64,000 nucleotides of DNA from Taenia hydatigena (GCA_036345935.2 JADWOT020000006.1:17706519-17770518), one strand, 5' to 3'. Shown: positions 47,732 to 61,573, counted from the first letter of the stretch. Program-made: numbers and translations. Notes: generated by a model from the sequence alone, not told the origin.

Positions 47732-50700
47732 CAAGTGAGCTCTCAACTCAATATGATTATTCATGGAATGGTAGATCATCTAGTCAGAGCTGCTATTTCG
47801 AAGAATTTGATTCAAGAGTACTGTACTTGGGACTTTCAACTGTCTTGTTTCCAAAGTAATCAGTGTGCATGATAGGATGAGCGTCGCGATTTTAGGCTCC
47901 GATTTGAATGGCCTTGTTGGAGACTCTCTTGATTGCTTCGATCCCGCATTGCATTTATTTGCCCTTCGATCGCATATGTAAATGTCGGCTGAATTCCATG
48001 CTTTCTCTTCATCTTCACTGGTGTTCAAGATGGGTCGAACTGGTAAAGCGGAGCATCGGTGATTCCTAGTTCACGTCTCACCGTTCGTAGATTCGGAGTA
48101 TTTACAGTTTAAAGTCGAAACTTGTTGAATTGCTTGGGTTGTTAAAGAATTTCGCAAAATTCTTACTGAACTATTTGCAAGTACCGTGTTTAAAAGCGTT
48201 GTAAGAGTGGAGTGGAGGCAACTGGCCCATTGTCATTTGTTTCCACTTATTTTTCCCCTCTTTTGTAGTGAAAACGACTCCCTTGGACAATTCTGACGCC
48301 CGTTGTGTGTTGCAAGTATTTTTATTCACTCACTCTACTCACCTTTACAATTTCTGCGACCGACTATCCCGGCAGAGTTAACTGATATTGTTTACAGTAT
48401 CAACAAAAAAACAAAGTTTTTTGATTATGCGATTTCGTCCTTGCTTTAAGGCTCCTCTTGAGGTGTGCAGCCAACTTCCAATTTGTCAGGAGTGGTGAGT
48501 TGTTGCAGTGACTTGGTTCATGAAAATGACTTTGAAGTCGACGATTTTGACTAAACCAAAAAATAACGAATCGGTAGGTTTGTGGTGTATGTTCATAAAG
48601 AAGAAAGAATTATTCGTCTTCCGCTTTTTGGTGGACTGCTTTCCAGCTATCGAGTGTTTTCAAATCAGTTGGTCAAATGTGAAGCAGTCTACTCTACGCA
48701 TTTCGAAGTAAATTGAAAGGGCTCCTGACTGTACGGAGGAAAAAAATCTTCACATCCTTTTTTAATTAGAATGATAATTCAAGGCCCTGTTTTTGGGAGT
48801 TGCCTTGATGTGTATGTGCATCTGGTTTCGCTTTTGAAGCTTTTTTGGTAACCCAACTTGAAAGCTTGACGAATTTTTTGAGTGGTTTGTCGGTGGATTC
48901 CGATGCGTCAGCCCCGAGGTCGCCTCGAACGCAGTGGTCGGTCAGTGCCGCATTCTCCCCCTCTCCCCACCTCCCCCCATCAAGGCGTTCTTCTGTGAGG
49001 GCTTATTGATGACACTAAAACGGTGGTTTTATGAACGGACGGATATGCACGTGCTTGATTTGATGTAGTGGTCTGCCGCCTGTCCAAACGCGTTAACTGG
49101 ACAGTTGAGTTATTTCCAATGCAACCTACACAAATGTGCTTAGTAGGAATTGTCTAATGGCGTAACCCTATTCCCGGAAGCAGTTGATGAGAAGTTCAGC
49201 CGCCGTGGAAACCGAAAAACATGGTGGTGAACTCTTGGGATGCAAATTTGCGTGCGGAAATTCGCATTCCCAATTCTGGGTCTGAGTCCGCTAGTTGGAT
49301 TTGGTCGCACCACTTCCTAATCATTATTTGTAATGTTCATAAATTGAAATGGTTTTGTCCAACGATGGGTTTCCTTTGGATTTTTCAGTAGACCTTCAAA
49401 AAGCGAGATTTCAATGAAACCACTCATTCATCCATGGATGGCTCATCCTACAAGTCAATTAGCTAGGATGGCGATGGCAGTTGCGGTCGTCCTGTTATTA
49501 TCACTTACTTGACCACCATTGACAATTGCCAAACGCTCCATATTGTTGTTCTTTTCAGTGACGCCATCTTCATATTCTGGTATCATTACCTCTCGTGGCC
49601 AATAATACACTGGAGGTAACCACAACCTCGAGCACACTTTTCAGCTTGGTGGTTTAGTACTTTTGTCCTGCCGAATTAGTCACTTTCAACTGCTGCTTGG
49701 AGGCTAGAAACTGTAACGCATTCTCCAACTTCGATTGTTCTACGAGTAAGAAAATTGGAGCATCACATCATACATGTGACGCTGGTAACGAGCGTGTTTA
49801 TCATTAACACTAAAAGCATAGAGGACATTTCTAATACTAGATTAAGCGACTTGCTTTTACTTTCGCTGTGAATTTTGAACTCGTTATGGTTACTGAAGAG
49901 TATAAAGCAAAGCTTTCTTGTGTTACACAAATTTCCTTTGGTGGTAATGCACTTGGCCTGCGCAGCGCAGCTGTTTTCTTCTTCACCTGCAATTGAGGAA
50001 AGTGCCCAAATGCTCGTTTGATGAAGGGATTGCCTTCTGATTAGACTATCCACAAGTTAGTTGAATTTCATTTAAATTTTTTATTTGCCCATTATCTCAG
50101 TGTAAATACTTGGCCCCCTATCAGGGAGTCATTTTTATGCTAAATGCATCGTTTATCCTCAAAAACATTCCCCTGGATGGATTGGGTTGACCTCAGGTGT
50201 TTATATTTTCCCACTCCTGGTTGAAGTGCCACTTCAACCTGCCTGTAAAGGCAAGTACCATCTGTCGATCAATAAATCGATAGGCTATCTGAAAAATCGA
50301 CAGTTGTTAAAACTGGGTTTCATCATCGCCAAATCGATTACCAAATAAAGCCCACCATCCTATCCGTGAACTGGAATTAAGGCTTCTCGCACATCTTAAC
50401 TAAGTGGTTTTGACACTGCATTGGCACAAAGATTGCTATGTTGGGTTTGGCCTGTCTATTCTTGTGTGATTGTATCCATGTGCGCTTCTAGAAAAAAGGG
50501 AAGGTTCACCCTATTCCCTTTCAGCAAACCAATAGGAGATCAAGGTAGCGGATATGGTCTGCTCTCTTAGCTAGGTGAAGGTTGTCCTTATTTTCAATCA
50601 GCCTAGTTCCCTGGTTTTGGAGGTGGGAGGCATCTTCCATGAAGAATGGATTGGGACTCGAGGTTCAATTTATGTATTTCTACTCATAATTTTAAATTTT

Positions 50701-53024
50701 GGAGCTTGGCTTCATTTCTTTAATACAGATCAGCATTATTACCTCAAATTTTTTTGCGTTCATTTGTTACAAAATAAGCGTGTTCAGAATTAAAGGTATA
50801 AAAAGTGAATCAGGAATAGCTAAACCAATGGCTTTCGCATCGTTAAGTGAAAAGCAACACTAAGGTAATTCTTTTTTAAGCAATCAAGGAGGGCAACTCA
50901 ACATCAAGAAAAATATTAGCAGATTTCGTCATTCTTAAACGCCACTCGATAGCCCATTTCAAAGATTTGAAATGATCCTTCGATCTTGACCAGAGTTCAT
51001 CATTCCAAAAGCGAAAGTGCTTTCAAAACGATTAAATGTTACTAAAGAATCAAATTTCACAGTGTTTATAAAGTTTGATAGACAAACAGGAACCATGTTA
51101 CTGCTCTTCACTTCCCTCGATATTCTAGGCTAGGTACACCGATACACACTAAGGAGTGGCATGTGACTTCCAAGTTCTGCAATGATAATTGTGTAAGACT
51201 TTACTCTTCATTCGGAATACACGACGCAGAAGCCAAGAGTTTGAAATCTCCATTTTTGTGCCACCCTACCTCGGTACTAGTGATTGAACTGGTTCTAGAG
51301 TGTTGGTGTTGCCACTGGCATAATCACCGACAGGCAAACCTACGAAGATTAGGATTTTGTGGTTCTCAGCTTTCAAGAATGATGTGCCGGACAGTTTTTA
51401 AAGAACCCTCAAAAGAAAAAAACAGAGTCGTTTTCGGAGTCGCATCAAAGTCAGTGGTGATTTTATTGTTTGATGGGCAGGAGGTCGCGGTACCAAGATT
51501 GTGGGGAAACATTAGAGAAATTTAGTAGCCAGCACAGATGCAATGTTCTTAGTTGGAGGGTCGATTTCTTTCTACCACATTCTATGATCTCACAGCTACC
51601 CCTTTAAAAGGACCTTGATCGGACATCGGCGTAAAAAAAGTTGAATTCCTCCCTGGAGGGATGAACGAGAGCATATCCAAGTGTGGGTGATCCAGGATGG
51701 GGAAATCATTCTTGTAAAAAACGATCCCACGTTCACGTTTCTACCTATCGCGGCTTTCATGAGAACTCCGGCCGTCATCACCTTTTACCCACGAATTCCT
51801 AATTTCATGTACCATTAAAAACGTAGGGATGGATTTCTCCCCTTATTGGAGCTGTATAGTAACTTGGGCGAAATTGAATTCTGGGTTGTGCTTCCATTAT
51901 TGAGATCACTTTGTACTTACCTCTGGCTGTTTTAGGCATAGAGGTCGTTTTCTTAGTTCTAGGTAGAGGAAAACATTAGAGTTTACTGGATTCCAAGATG
52001 CGAGCTGAATTTATGGCAAAAATATCAATAATTTGGTAAACACTTGTAGCGCTCCTCTCCGAGTCTGTGGCAAGGACTGGAAGCCCTACGACTAGGCTTA
52101 CAGACTCCTGAACTTCCTGGATAACTTGAGGCTCTGCGAATCATACTAAGCGGATAATGATTCTGATTTTATTTCACAATCTAATTGTTAAAGAATGAGG
52201 ATACATTCCGAGAGGAAGTAAATTTTAAGACACTCACTTTGGAAGAGGTGAAACGACGTCGACTTCGGCTAGTTCCCAATTTTGGAGCATATAGCATAAC
52301 CACAGCCGAAGCAGTTTACGTGATGTACCTTTACGTACTAAAAGCGTTCACCGTAGAGAAGAACATGCTCGCTGAAGGAAAGCATTCGGTCTTGAGCACG
52401 ACCTCTTAAATCAGCCCTTCGACACATTTTGCTCAACCCACCGCATGCACTGTCACTAACTGGGAACACTTCCCTCTATTTTATGAATTCATCACACAAT
52501 CTCTGTTTCCATCGCCTAGTTCATAGTAATTCGGATTACTGTTGAAACGGAAGAGCTACCTCAGATAGCTTGGCACCGAACTTAGCCGGCTCTTACACCG
52601 CCACAATTTCTACCAAGATTTTCGCCTCTGGGTCTGGCGTCATATTTATTTGACCTGCATCTCTTACCAGTTTATAACAGACTGCTGTATCAATTTTTAG
52701 TGTAAGTGAAGTTGTTGGGCTTATGACGATAAATCAGACAGGATATTCATGGTGTTTGGATAATTACAATCTTATTGCGGTGAGGTAGGTGTTTCTGCAT
52801 ACCAGAAAATTAAATTAGATTAGTTATGCTGATAGGCTTTCTGGCAAGTTACCCAGTTCCTTTCGGACGTTTGGTTTTCACACACCTATCATTGTTTAAA
52901 GTTTACCAATATTAAGGGCATTTCTTCATAACGAACGTATCCAGCGCCTACTTGCTTGTTCCATCCGACAATTCTTCCAGGTACGCTTTCATCTGCAAAA
53001 TACTTCATAAACCCATAGTTACTG
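47732..53024. other. Gene-poor stretch downstream of ZMYND8-like gene
   Basis: The left part should hold the ZMYND8-like 3' UTR. Composition stays T-rich on the plus strand. Scattered frames of 60-120 codons (for example 51163-51525) have no recognisable domain. One short repeat copy lies at 49758-49800. Confidence 0.5.
49758..49800 (+). repeat. Short interspersed repeat, copy D
   Basis: CATCACATCATACATGTGAC continues into GCTGGTAACGAGCGTG. It aligns with copy A through the core and the following CGNRCGTG. Confidence 0.5.
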
Positions 53025-53162
53025 CCCCTAGAATTCCCTGAAGACGAAAGAAGGTATTGTAGATGTGCGGATTATGCGATATCGTCACGCAATAGAACTT
53101 GGGGCTGCTGGAGTGGGCTAAGAGGCCTGACCGTCCGGTGAAGGTATACTGGTGGAGCATGT
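53025..53162 (-). repeat. TRIM-type LTR remnant
   Basis: CTAGAATTCCCTGAAGACGA then AAGAAGGTATTGTAGATG, with a later GGGGCTGCTGGAGTGG and AGGCCTGACC, follow the order of the reverse-complemented LTR. The ends are eroded. Confidence 0.45.
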
Positions 53163-56129
53163 AAATGCCTCCTTTATTGGAACCGATAGTTAAACCAAAA
53201 ATCAACAAAATCATTTTTCTGTTGACCTCTGCCAGAGCTTAATCAGAGTAAATATTTGCATCGTGATCTGCTCCTTGATTAACACCAACGCATCAAACTT
53301 ACTTTATTCTCACATTCTCAGAAAGTCATGATTTGAGCTCGTAAACCGCTTTATTTACCACATCCTCACTTTCTCGATGATGCGTAATGGCTTACTTTTC
53401 CTTATGGTGTACTTCAAATGCAGCCTCCGTAAGGCGAACTTCACAAAAACTTCATCCCATTCAAGACAGGTTTACAAGCTGGCCCCAGCCCATAATAAAC
53501 TACTCTGACACAGCCCACACAACAGTGTTAACCATTTTTAGGTGGCATAGTTTAAGGAGAGAAAGAGTGAGGGGTTTTTGCTGTCAAATCCACCCTACCT
53601 AACACCATCGTGCTGGCCTGGCTGACTGATTGACCAAATGTCAAGTTGGTTATCTGTGAGGAACCGCGATAGATAAGTAAATAACCAGATTTTACTTGAT
53701 GGGGTTTGTGGACGGGACAAAAACACCTTAGTAAAAAGAGAGGATGAGAATCGTCGGCCTAATCAATTAATGTTTATTTCCAAACCGGACTCAAATCTGT
53801 TGTGAAATCTCCTCCTCTCCCATCAAATCATCGGGATGCAATTCGCAATAGATGGAAACTTGAAAGAAAAAGTGGGAGGGAATCTAATTGCTGCTCTCTA
53901 GCTCCCGCTATTCAATCAACTGTGATGAAGTTCAAAAAACGTAATACGAACAGAATGTGGGTTTACCACCACCATCATTCTCACCGCATTCATCATTATC
54001 ACTCCATAATATGTCATCTTATGCATCAAAATTTGGCATTTTGAACGTGTCCTTATTGCTATACCTACTTAAATTTTATATCAAGCATCGTAGCTCTGTT
54101 GACTCGAGGATATCTAGTCCATCGTTTGCATTATTTGAGGCAATTAAACATTTGCTGCGGTTAGCACAAAGAGTTATGCCTGCGAGGCCAGCACAGTAGA
54201 TAATCAGGTATCTTTGTCAAGTGTAGAGCGCTGTATAACCATCTAAGCGCCTACTAAAGTCACGTGGCCGGTTGAACTTGACAGCGGTTATTGTTTTGAC
54301 TTGGTAGATGCCTTTTTGACATCCTTGAAGCCCCGATAATCCATTGCACTATTGGGGGATGTGTGTTACTCTCGTCAGGATTGGCTGAAAGGTCTGCGAG
54401 CTCGCCCTGTTTAACTGTCAGCTAAAATAAGCATCGTTCCGTTACATAATCACCTCCCATCTTGTCACCACCTATTGCCGCACTTCTGCAGCCTACATTT
54501 GGTGCCCTAAAAACAACTCGGGGATCAGGAATCGGGGTATGAGTCCGACGCCATAGTACACCCCGTTGAATTTGATCGGGCTACAAATGCATCTTCGTTG
54601 TAGATCGTGTCGCTTAGGTTCATCGCCTGTATACTAACTAAGGCTCTGAAATACTTTACAGTCAGTGCATTTCTTTGCTTAACACTATTTGTAGGAATAT
54701 TGGCCTGAAATAAGCGGCATTGATTGGGAAATAAATAAGGAAATCTAAGCGCAGCTTATATTCTCTATCCATTCCTTTTTGTAATTGCGGTGTAATCTTG
54801 TTGATACTGGAAACTTTGAAGAGAGTTCCTTTAAATGCACAGTACACGCATTTTCGCGCGAATGAAGTGGTTAGCTCCATGGAGAATGCTTCAAATCGCT
54901 CAAGTCTGGTTCAATTAGTAACTGCCTTATTAAAGGATTCGAGAATAGACTGCGAGATTAGCAAAAATTGACGTGGCCCTGGTCAATCTTCCGTTGAGTC
55001 TCCACAGAATACGCATTTGCCTACAGAGTTTAGCTTTTGTATGTGATTTTGAATATGCATATCGACACTAGTCATAGGGCTATCCAATTTATTTCTGGAA
55101 CTGCAATCATTCAAACCATCAATAACAACTAAATTACCAGTAATGTACAGAAAGATTTGGGGTTAAAGGCGGTGTTGGACTTCCATGACATTGAACAATT
55201 GACAGGGGCAATGAAGACTAACAGATTTACGTTCATAGGTTCATAATCAAGCAATTCTACTGCAAAATAATATATTGGAGGTGCGTAAGCGGGACACAAA
55301 GGTCAATTTCTACAATGTTTGCGTCCATAAGCCAGGAAGAGGAGCTAAGGTCTAGCATTTACCTATCAGGAATAGCAGGATGTAAAGGAATGCAATAACA
55401 AATTGAATGATTACTTTCGGCATAAATTCAATGTAAAGTGGCGAAATTAGGTTAAAATGAATCCCCACAAACACCTCTTGTCTATTCCATTCGGCATGAC
55501 ATTTCCAATGGCCAACTTATATTGCTGGGCATTTCCTACTAACCTATGCGCATTCAGTGGGGTTCAATGAGGTGAGAGACTTCTTCATTCACAGCGATTC
55601 AATAAAAGCAGCAGTAAATACTGACAAACCAGCAGTAGAGTATGTCAATTCTGCTTGTTTTCTTTTAAATTGATTGGTGATGGTACTGAGGCTTTAAGAC
55701 CTGATCGGAACTTTCAGGCATTGCGACGCCCAACAAACAACTTTCGATATACGTGCTAACCTAACGTTTTAAAAAATGATTAAAAGTAAATAATCACAGG
55801 TGGGAAATTTAAAGTTGATAATAAGATTCCGATAAGTTCGCGCCAATGATAACGAAGTAATTTGCAAGTTTGTTTCCTCAAAGCAAAGCATTTTATAGCT
55901 CGCAGGCAAAAACCTTAAACGTTCTGGAGTTTGGCTTACTATTTATTTGTGCATTTCAAGAAGTTATTGGCACGAAAACGGTTATCAATACAAGTTATCA
56001 TTGGATTTTACTTGTTCGTTGTTAGAACGAGAGCAAAACTACTGCCGCGTTGAACGACTTCCGTGGAATCACTCTTAGCCTTCTAACTATTTAGACGTCC
56101 CCATAAATGGTCGAGCGGAGGATGCTTTG
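53163..56129. other. Intergenic, nothing recognised
   Basis: Short open frames at 53387-54199 and 54662-54880 have no family resemblance. No RNA gene or intact repeat was seen. Confidence 0.5.
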
Positions 56130-56315
56130 TGTAGCGTGCCGAGACTTCCTTGAAGGCAAAAGAGGGCATACTACTGGGGCAGAAGATATGTATTCAACAA
56201 ATAGAGGGATTGGGACTGTTGGCATGATCCGTAGGCCAGCCAACCCGGCTGAGGAGATGTGACCGCCCAAGTGACCGAAACCTGAACCAGCAGTCAGAAC
56301 AAACAAGGTATTACA
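56130..56315 (-). mobile_element. Solo LTR of the TRIM family
   Basis: Read on the minus strand the 186-bp unit begins TGTAATACC and ends CGCTACA, with the same length and order of motifs as the 187-bp TRIM LTR. Shared blocks include TTGGCTGGCCT, ATCATGCCAACAGT, CCCTCTTTTGCCTT and AGTCTCGGCACGCTACA. Flanking pentamers CTTTG and CCTTG are four-fifths alike, compatible with a decayed target duplication. No internal region or second LTR was found, so it is a solo LTR from recombination. Confidence 0.75.
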
Positions 56316-57783
56316 CCTTGTGATTCGCTTTTTGAGTGGGGAATACTTATTCTGCATGTGAAAAGCTTCATAAAATCTGGTATTAACCAAACATGACCGC
56401 TAATTTCCTAAATTTTTTTCTGATCGGGTGCCGATACTCGGGAAAAGCAGAAGCTACTGATATTGTGCTAAAATTAATGCGAAACATGCATTAGAAAGTA
56501 GTCCAAAAATCTACAGCATGCGTTCGTTTCGCTACCGCGCAGGTTGATTTAACGCATTTGTTACAAACGTCGCAAATGCGTGACAAGCATACTTCTATAC
56601 TTTCACTGATTAACTAGTTGCCTCAACTCGTGTGACACCAGCGAATTGCTTAAGTTTGGAACAGCAAAACAGATGTTGGGTGTTTTGGTTCAAGGAGACG
56701 TACACATTTTCAGCTTTTAAAGTGTATGAATTGGAGTGGAACCCTTCCTTTTGGTCGTGCAGACCACCCGTTCCTTCAAAACCCCGAAAACGAACACGTT
56801 AAAAAATTCCTACTAGCCACAAGTTCACACCGTTGTTCTCCCATTATTCCTTTGTTGCATACCTACATTTCTGGTGGTTAATTCACCTTGCAATAAGATC
56901 ATAAAAATTAGTTTATTTCGAAGCAATATTATACTGCATCCAAATTCACGCAAATCGCACAGACTGGAGGCGATCAAAACCGCGTCACAGAGGAAGCAAT
57001 CCTTTTGCTGGGTCCAGGAAATAATTCACAGTAATTTTAGATAAAACAAACCCATTATTTTTCGGACTGCTAAAACCACAGCCTCACTAAAGAGGCTGTA
57101 AAATGGGTGAGGCTAGCTGGAATCTAATTTTAATTGCACAGAAATTATGCTAAAATGAATTGATCATGATGTTAAAAACCAACGATATGTAGACATTATT
57201 CTGCAGAAGGCAAGTTGTAGGTACTTTTATGCGTAAAGAATGTCATGCGGGTTCACAAATATTGCACTCAAATGTATTTCGAGCACTTGGTTACAAGAGA
57301 TTGCATTTTGGTTAAACAACCCAATTTATCACCTTCAATTTTGCCACCTTAGACCATCAAAAGGTATGCCGAAATTCCACCTTTCAATTAACAAGTTTTG
57401 TTTTTTAGAACCTACAACCAGTCGATAACGCTCCGGCCAGCATTGTATTTTAACGAAGTTGTCATCTAAGAATGCAGAAAACAGCAGAACTGCGGGAAAC
57501 TTGCCCTCGAGCGCCTTTACCGACCAGAAGGCGTTAAAGTTGAAACAAATTCAACTTTGCACCTGTTTCCTGTAGCGAAAGTATTTTTTGCCTGCATATC
57601 CACCTTTGAGGGAGCGTATAATAGAGGTAATCGCCTACTTCTGACGCAAGAAAATCCGACGGAATATGAATGCGACAATCCGATGTTATTAAGGCTAAAG
57701 TATTCTGTTTGCTGCGTGACTTAATTTCACTAAGGTTGCATAAAATGTGACTACACTATGAATTACGCAACACATTAAGCGGT
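56316..57783. other. Intergenic, nothing recognised
   Basis: Mixed AT-rich sequence. A 62-codon plus-strand frame at 57240-57428 has no known family. No conserved exon was found. Confidence 0.5.
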
Positions 57784-57959
57784 TGTTCAATGCTCGGTTT
57801 TGGAAACGGTCCACGTAGAAGCTCCTCTATTGCATCTCCACCGGGTGGCCTGACCTGTGGACTATGCCACTAGCTCTAAAAGCCTCTGCGTCGGCGATAC
57901 ACATTCGCACCGAGTATAGTTATTTCTTTTGTCTTCAGGGAAGTCTCGGAGCGCTGCAC
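57784..57959 (+). repeat. Diverged TRIM-type LTR, forward
   Basis: The unit runs from TGTTCAATGC to CGGAGCGCTGCA. It keeps GGTGGCCTGACCTGTGGACT, ATGCCACTAG and TTTTGTCTTCAGGGAAGTCT, which parallel the LTR blocks in order. It is strongly diverged. Confidence 0.5.
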
Positions 57960-58299
57960 TTATGTACCAAAAACATTAGAATTTGATGTGTTTCGGCCAC
58001 TTAAAATGCTGAAATCGGATTAAATTTGCCTCTTATTTTCCAGAATCTCCAAAATATGCTACCACCCAGCAGAGACTTATCTGCTCTACGCTCTCAAAGG
58101 TGAAACAATTTCTGAAGTTTATAAAATCCACTTTACACAGATGATGGGCAACAGTTAGCTGAAGTGAGAAGCTCAAGTTGCCAGTTTGGTTTTAGTGAGC
58201 GCTAATCGTGTCGTCGATGCTATCTTTGAGGAAGCGAAAATAAGAAGAGTACAAGCCCAAATTTTATCGCGTTCTTCGTCATTGCTGTTGCAATAACAT

Positions 58300-58448
58300 T
58301 ATAGGGCCTCGAGACTTCCTTGAAGACCAAAGACGGCTTAGTACTAGGGCAGGATGTGTACCTTCGACAAGTCGCCCCTAGGAGGCACAATAGCGAAGTC
58401 CCTATGTGACCTGTCGCGGAAATCGAGAGTTAAACATGCAATTAATAC
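58300..58448 (-). repeat. Diverged TRIM-type LTR, reverse
   Basis: GGGCCTCGAGACTTCCTTGA, AGACGGCTTAGTACTAGGGC and TGTGACCTGTCGCGGAAATC follow the reverse-complemented LTR in order. The unit is shorter than 187 bp through internal loss. Confidence 0.5.
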
Positions 58449-60553
58449 ATTGCGTTATCTCCATATTTCATTGCAATGACTCCTTATTTCAACTTAATTT
58501 TACTCCACTACAGTTAGGTGTCCAATAACCAGTGTTCATCATCCAATACTTGAAGTCCTAGTTTCGTTGTTTCACAGACGGTAAAGCTCTTTACCAAATG
58601 GATACCTGAGCAAGTGAAACGGGAAAATAGGCGTCAGAGCTTTGATGCTCTTACTCATCATTTTCTGCGATCCAGCGTTTTTAATTACACAATTTGTGCC
58701 ATAAGGTATTTTGGATTTGTGCACTTTAATTAGACTTGCTCAACGAAGTAGAACGTTTTGGAAAAAAACACTCATCTACGGCTTTACGAGAGACTGTTCG
58801 AGCATGCAACCTCGTGGTTGCAGATGGAAGTAAAAAGATGCGAGTGACAATTCTATCGGTGGGAACTTTGGGTGCAAAAATTCAATTTTAGGATTTGCAT
58901 ACCTAGAGTTCTCATCAAAGTTCCAAATGCCGAAACAAAGGATGCATTATTTATGAGAAAACGCTCTCTGAATTTGGGACAAACACGAATTTGTGTCCTT
59001 TTGTCCCACAATTTGCCAATAATTTTTACATTATTTGCGTTCAATGATGGACGTTTACAGAAGTGCCTCCTAGGGATGAAATTTTTATTTTATCACAACT
59101 ATAATGGATTAGCAAATTAACCTAAAATAAATTTCAAATAACCGAGTAAATCTGAATGTCTTTGTTTCACTTTATGCTTTCTCAATTATAAGATTACAGC
59201 GCTTGGTACGCACATCCCAAGGTATTCATTACAGATCCTAATAATAACGCGATTTAATGCAGTTTAAATAGCGAACTTTGATCCCGACGCTTACTTGTCG
59301 CAGAGGAAATACAAACACTTATTGAAGAAATTTCTAGCAAAAAGTAGCAACGCAGAGGAATGGGAGAGAGAAAGGAGAAGGGAGAATGGAATATGGGGGG
59401 GGGGGGGGGGGGGGGGGAGGGAAAAAGCAGAAGTTAGGGCAGCATGGATGATGGGCATAGCAACCGCATGTGACGGATGGGAGGACGACGACAGATGCCA
59501 TCGGCACCCGTGGGGTGAGGTGAACGTGCAACTTCCCGATTGGCTGTCCAGTGGGGGCGAATCATCGGTGGATCGATAAGAACGCAAAACCGCGGCGATA
59601 CGGACGCACCGTCCAGTGGATCTGTGCATTAGCAGCTTCTGAAGGTCCACCCACTGGAAATTAAACATTAACTATTTTTACTACCAATAATAACTACCCA
59701 AATAAGAAAAGTGTCCTGCACATCGCTATTTCCTGTCACAGTAAAAATCGCTTTTGCTCAATGTCAACGCTTAGCTTTAAGACGAAAACCCACATATTTT
59801 GCCATTTAGAACAGTGGCAGTGTCCATCAGCAGGTGATGCTTTGTAAGTGAGACTCCTTCCGCTTTTCCTTACTGCTTTTGGCTGCAGAAGATGATGCTT
59901 CCACATACCATCTTATGGAGGCAAAACCTCCTTCAAATATTTCACTCCAACTAATTTTATTGAGTGAAGTACTTTAAAAGGCCTCAGAAATGAAGTATTT
60001 CAGTTCGCATCCCCTTACTTTTATGGTCCATGGGATTTAAAAAGAGGTGTACTTACCCACGACTATTGGAGACCAAGCAAATTGGACAAAAAAGAATTCC
60101 CATCAGCGCCCGATTCTCACTACTTCAAACCACGTGGGGTGCATAAGGTTTGACTTTCGAGTCGAATTGCTTACTTGGTTAACATGCGATTTCACATGAG
60201 TTGTAAATTGGGCAATGGGGATGTGTGATAGGTGATTGCCGCAGCTATTGAGAATTGTGCGTCTTTATGTGGAAACGCATAAATCTTTGGCAGGAACGTG
60301 AATACTTTTCTTCATAAAAGTTTAAGTCCCGACAAATGAGCTTCCTTTAATGCTATTCTAAATTAGGGAAACTCATAATTCACTTTGGGTCCAAGACCCA
60401 TCAGAGATATTAGCAGTTGCTTAAGAATTCATTGGAAACTTGTTTAACAGAAGATTAGTTTTCGGACAAAGTGGTTAAAATAAATTTTTGACAGCTCTTT
60501 AGCAGCAGCTTATATGTATGTATGATTTAACCTGTGTGTATGAATTGCTGGAG
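58449..60553. other. Intergenic with G-run block
   Basis: A GC-richer block at about 59300-59660 contains a 23-base G run and antisense frames rich in Pro and Ser. It could be a promoter or first-exon region, but no conserved protein sequence supports that. Confidence 0.4.
59395..59417 (+). repeat. G23 homopolymer
   Basis: There are 23 uninterrupted G bases next to a purine-rich GGAGAGAGAAAGGAGAAGGG patch. The length is likely variable or error-prone. Confidence 0.85.
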
Positions 60554-60759
60554 TGTAGCGTCCCGAGAACTCCCTGAAGATGAAAGAAGAGATAATACTC
60601 GGATAGAATGCGTACCATAAACGTACAGAATAGCTTGGGATGGGAAGAGAGGAGCTACCTGCATGGTCCATAGGTCAGGCCGCCCCGGGGAAGACACCAT
60701 GGTGGATGCCCTAAGTCGCCCATCGCCAAAACCGAAAGTTAAGCAGTTCAAGTACTACA
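60554..60759 (-). repeat. Diverged TRIM-type LTR, reverse (about 206 bp)
   Basis: The plus strand runs from TGTAGCGTCCCGAGAACTCC to CAAGTACTACA. It retains CCTGAAGATGAAAGAAGA, GCATGGTCCATAGGTCAGGC and CGCCAAAACCGAAAGTTAAG in the order seen in the reverse-complemented family. Both ends keep TG/CA-type termini. Confidence 0.6.
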
Positions 60760-61573
60760 TGAATGTAGAGGAGGGAGTGTAGGCTACTGACGGAAAGGAC
60801 TGACCAAATGCCATGTCGCCAAGATGGTGACCAAACCCTAATGAGAATAAATAACCTTCGTGGACAGGGAGGATACAACTTAAATAACTGCATTGCAATG
60901 AAAAGTAGTAATTCAAATTCAATTCGGGCTATACTAGTGCTAAACTAACTCCTTAAAAATTTGAAACTAGAGGTTATCAAGGGAAAAGGCGCAGCTGTCA
61001 TCCTGAGCATGAAGCCATTTTAGCTGAATTTTTGGGGATGCGTTGTTATAAGAGAAGTGGCATGCACCTTAGACCGCATTTTAGTTCTCGGTGTCTTATT
61101 GTGTGGCGGGGATTCTAGACGCATTAGAGGTTTACTTAGCAGTGTAGTGTAGTGGGTTCCACGTTTGGCTCTTCCTCTTTGGTCCTCGAACTCCGCATTT
61201 GACAATGGGAATGTACGAGTCGATCCCTCGCCCAGCTCGTGGATTCAGTATCAAAGAGTGCGAAAAGGGTCTTGATGCACAAGGCAAACAAGGGTGCATA
61301 GAATTTACTCCCTTCCGACTCGCTGTGCTTACATGTGCTCTATGCCAAATGTTATGATGATTTCTTGAAAGTGCCAGTAAGCCGTTTCTAGAAAAAAAGC
61401 ATTCTCAAACAAGCGATGCAGTTTTGGGGGAAAAATGACTGCGTACAAACTGGAGAGGCACTCAATAAAGTACTATAATACCTTGGTTACTTATTTGACT
61501 CTTTATTTTGGTTTTGAGGACGATTAAGGCTCTACCTTTGTACCCTTGCTGAGCGGTATGGCCTCTGAGCCAT
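60760..61573. other. Intergenic spacer between LTR relatives
   Basis: About 0.8 kb lies between two like-oriented LTR relatives. I saw no retroviral coding frame in it. A second-family TRIM with this as its internal part is possible but not shown. Confidence 0.35.

Noticed and set aside
59291..59668. 125-codon minus-strand frame with a Pro run
   Set aside because: The Pro run is the translation of the G23 homopolymer, and the rest shows no conserved sequence.
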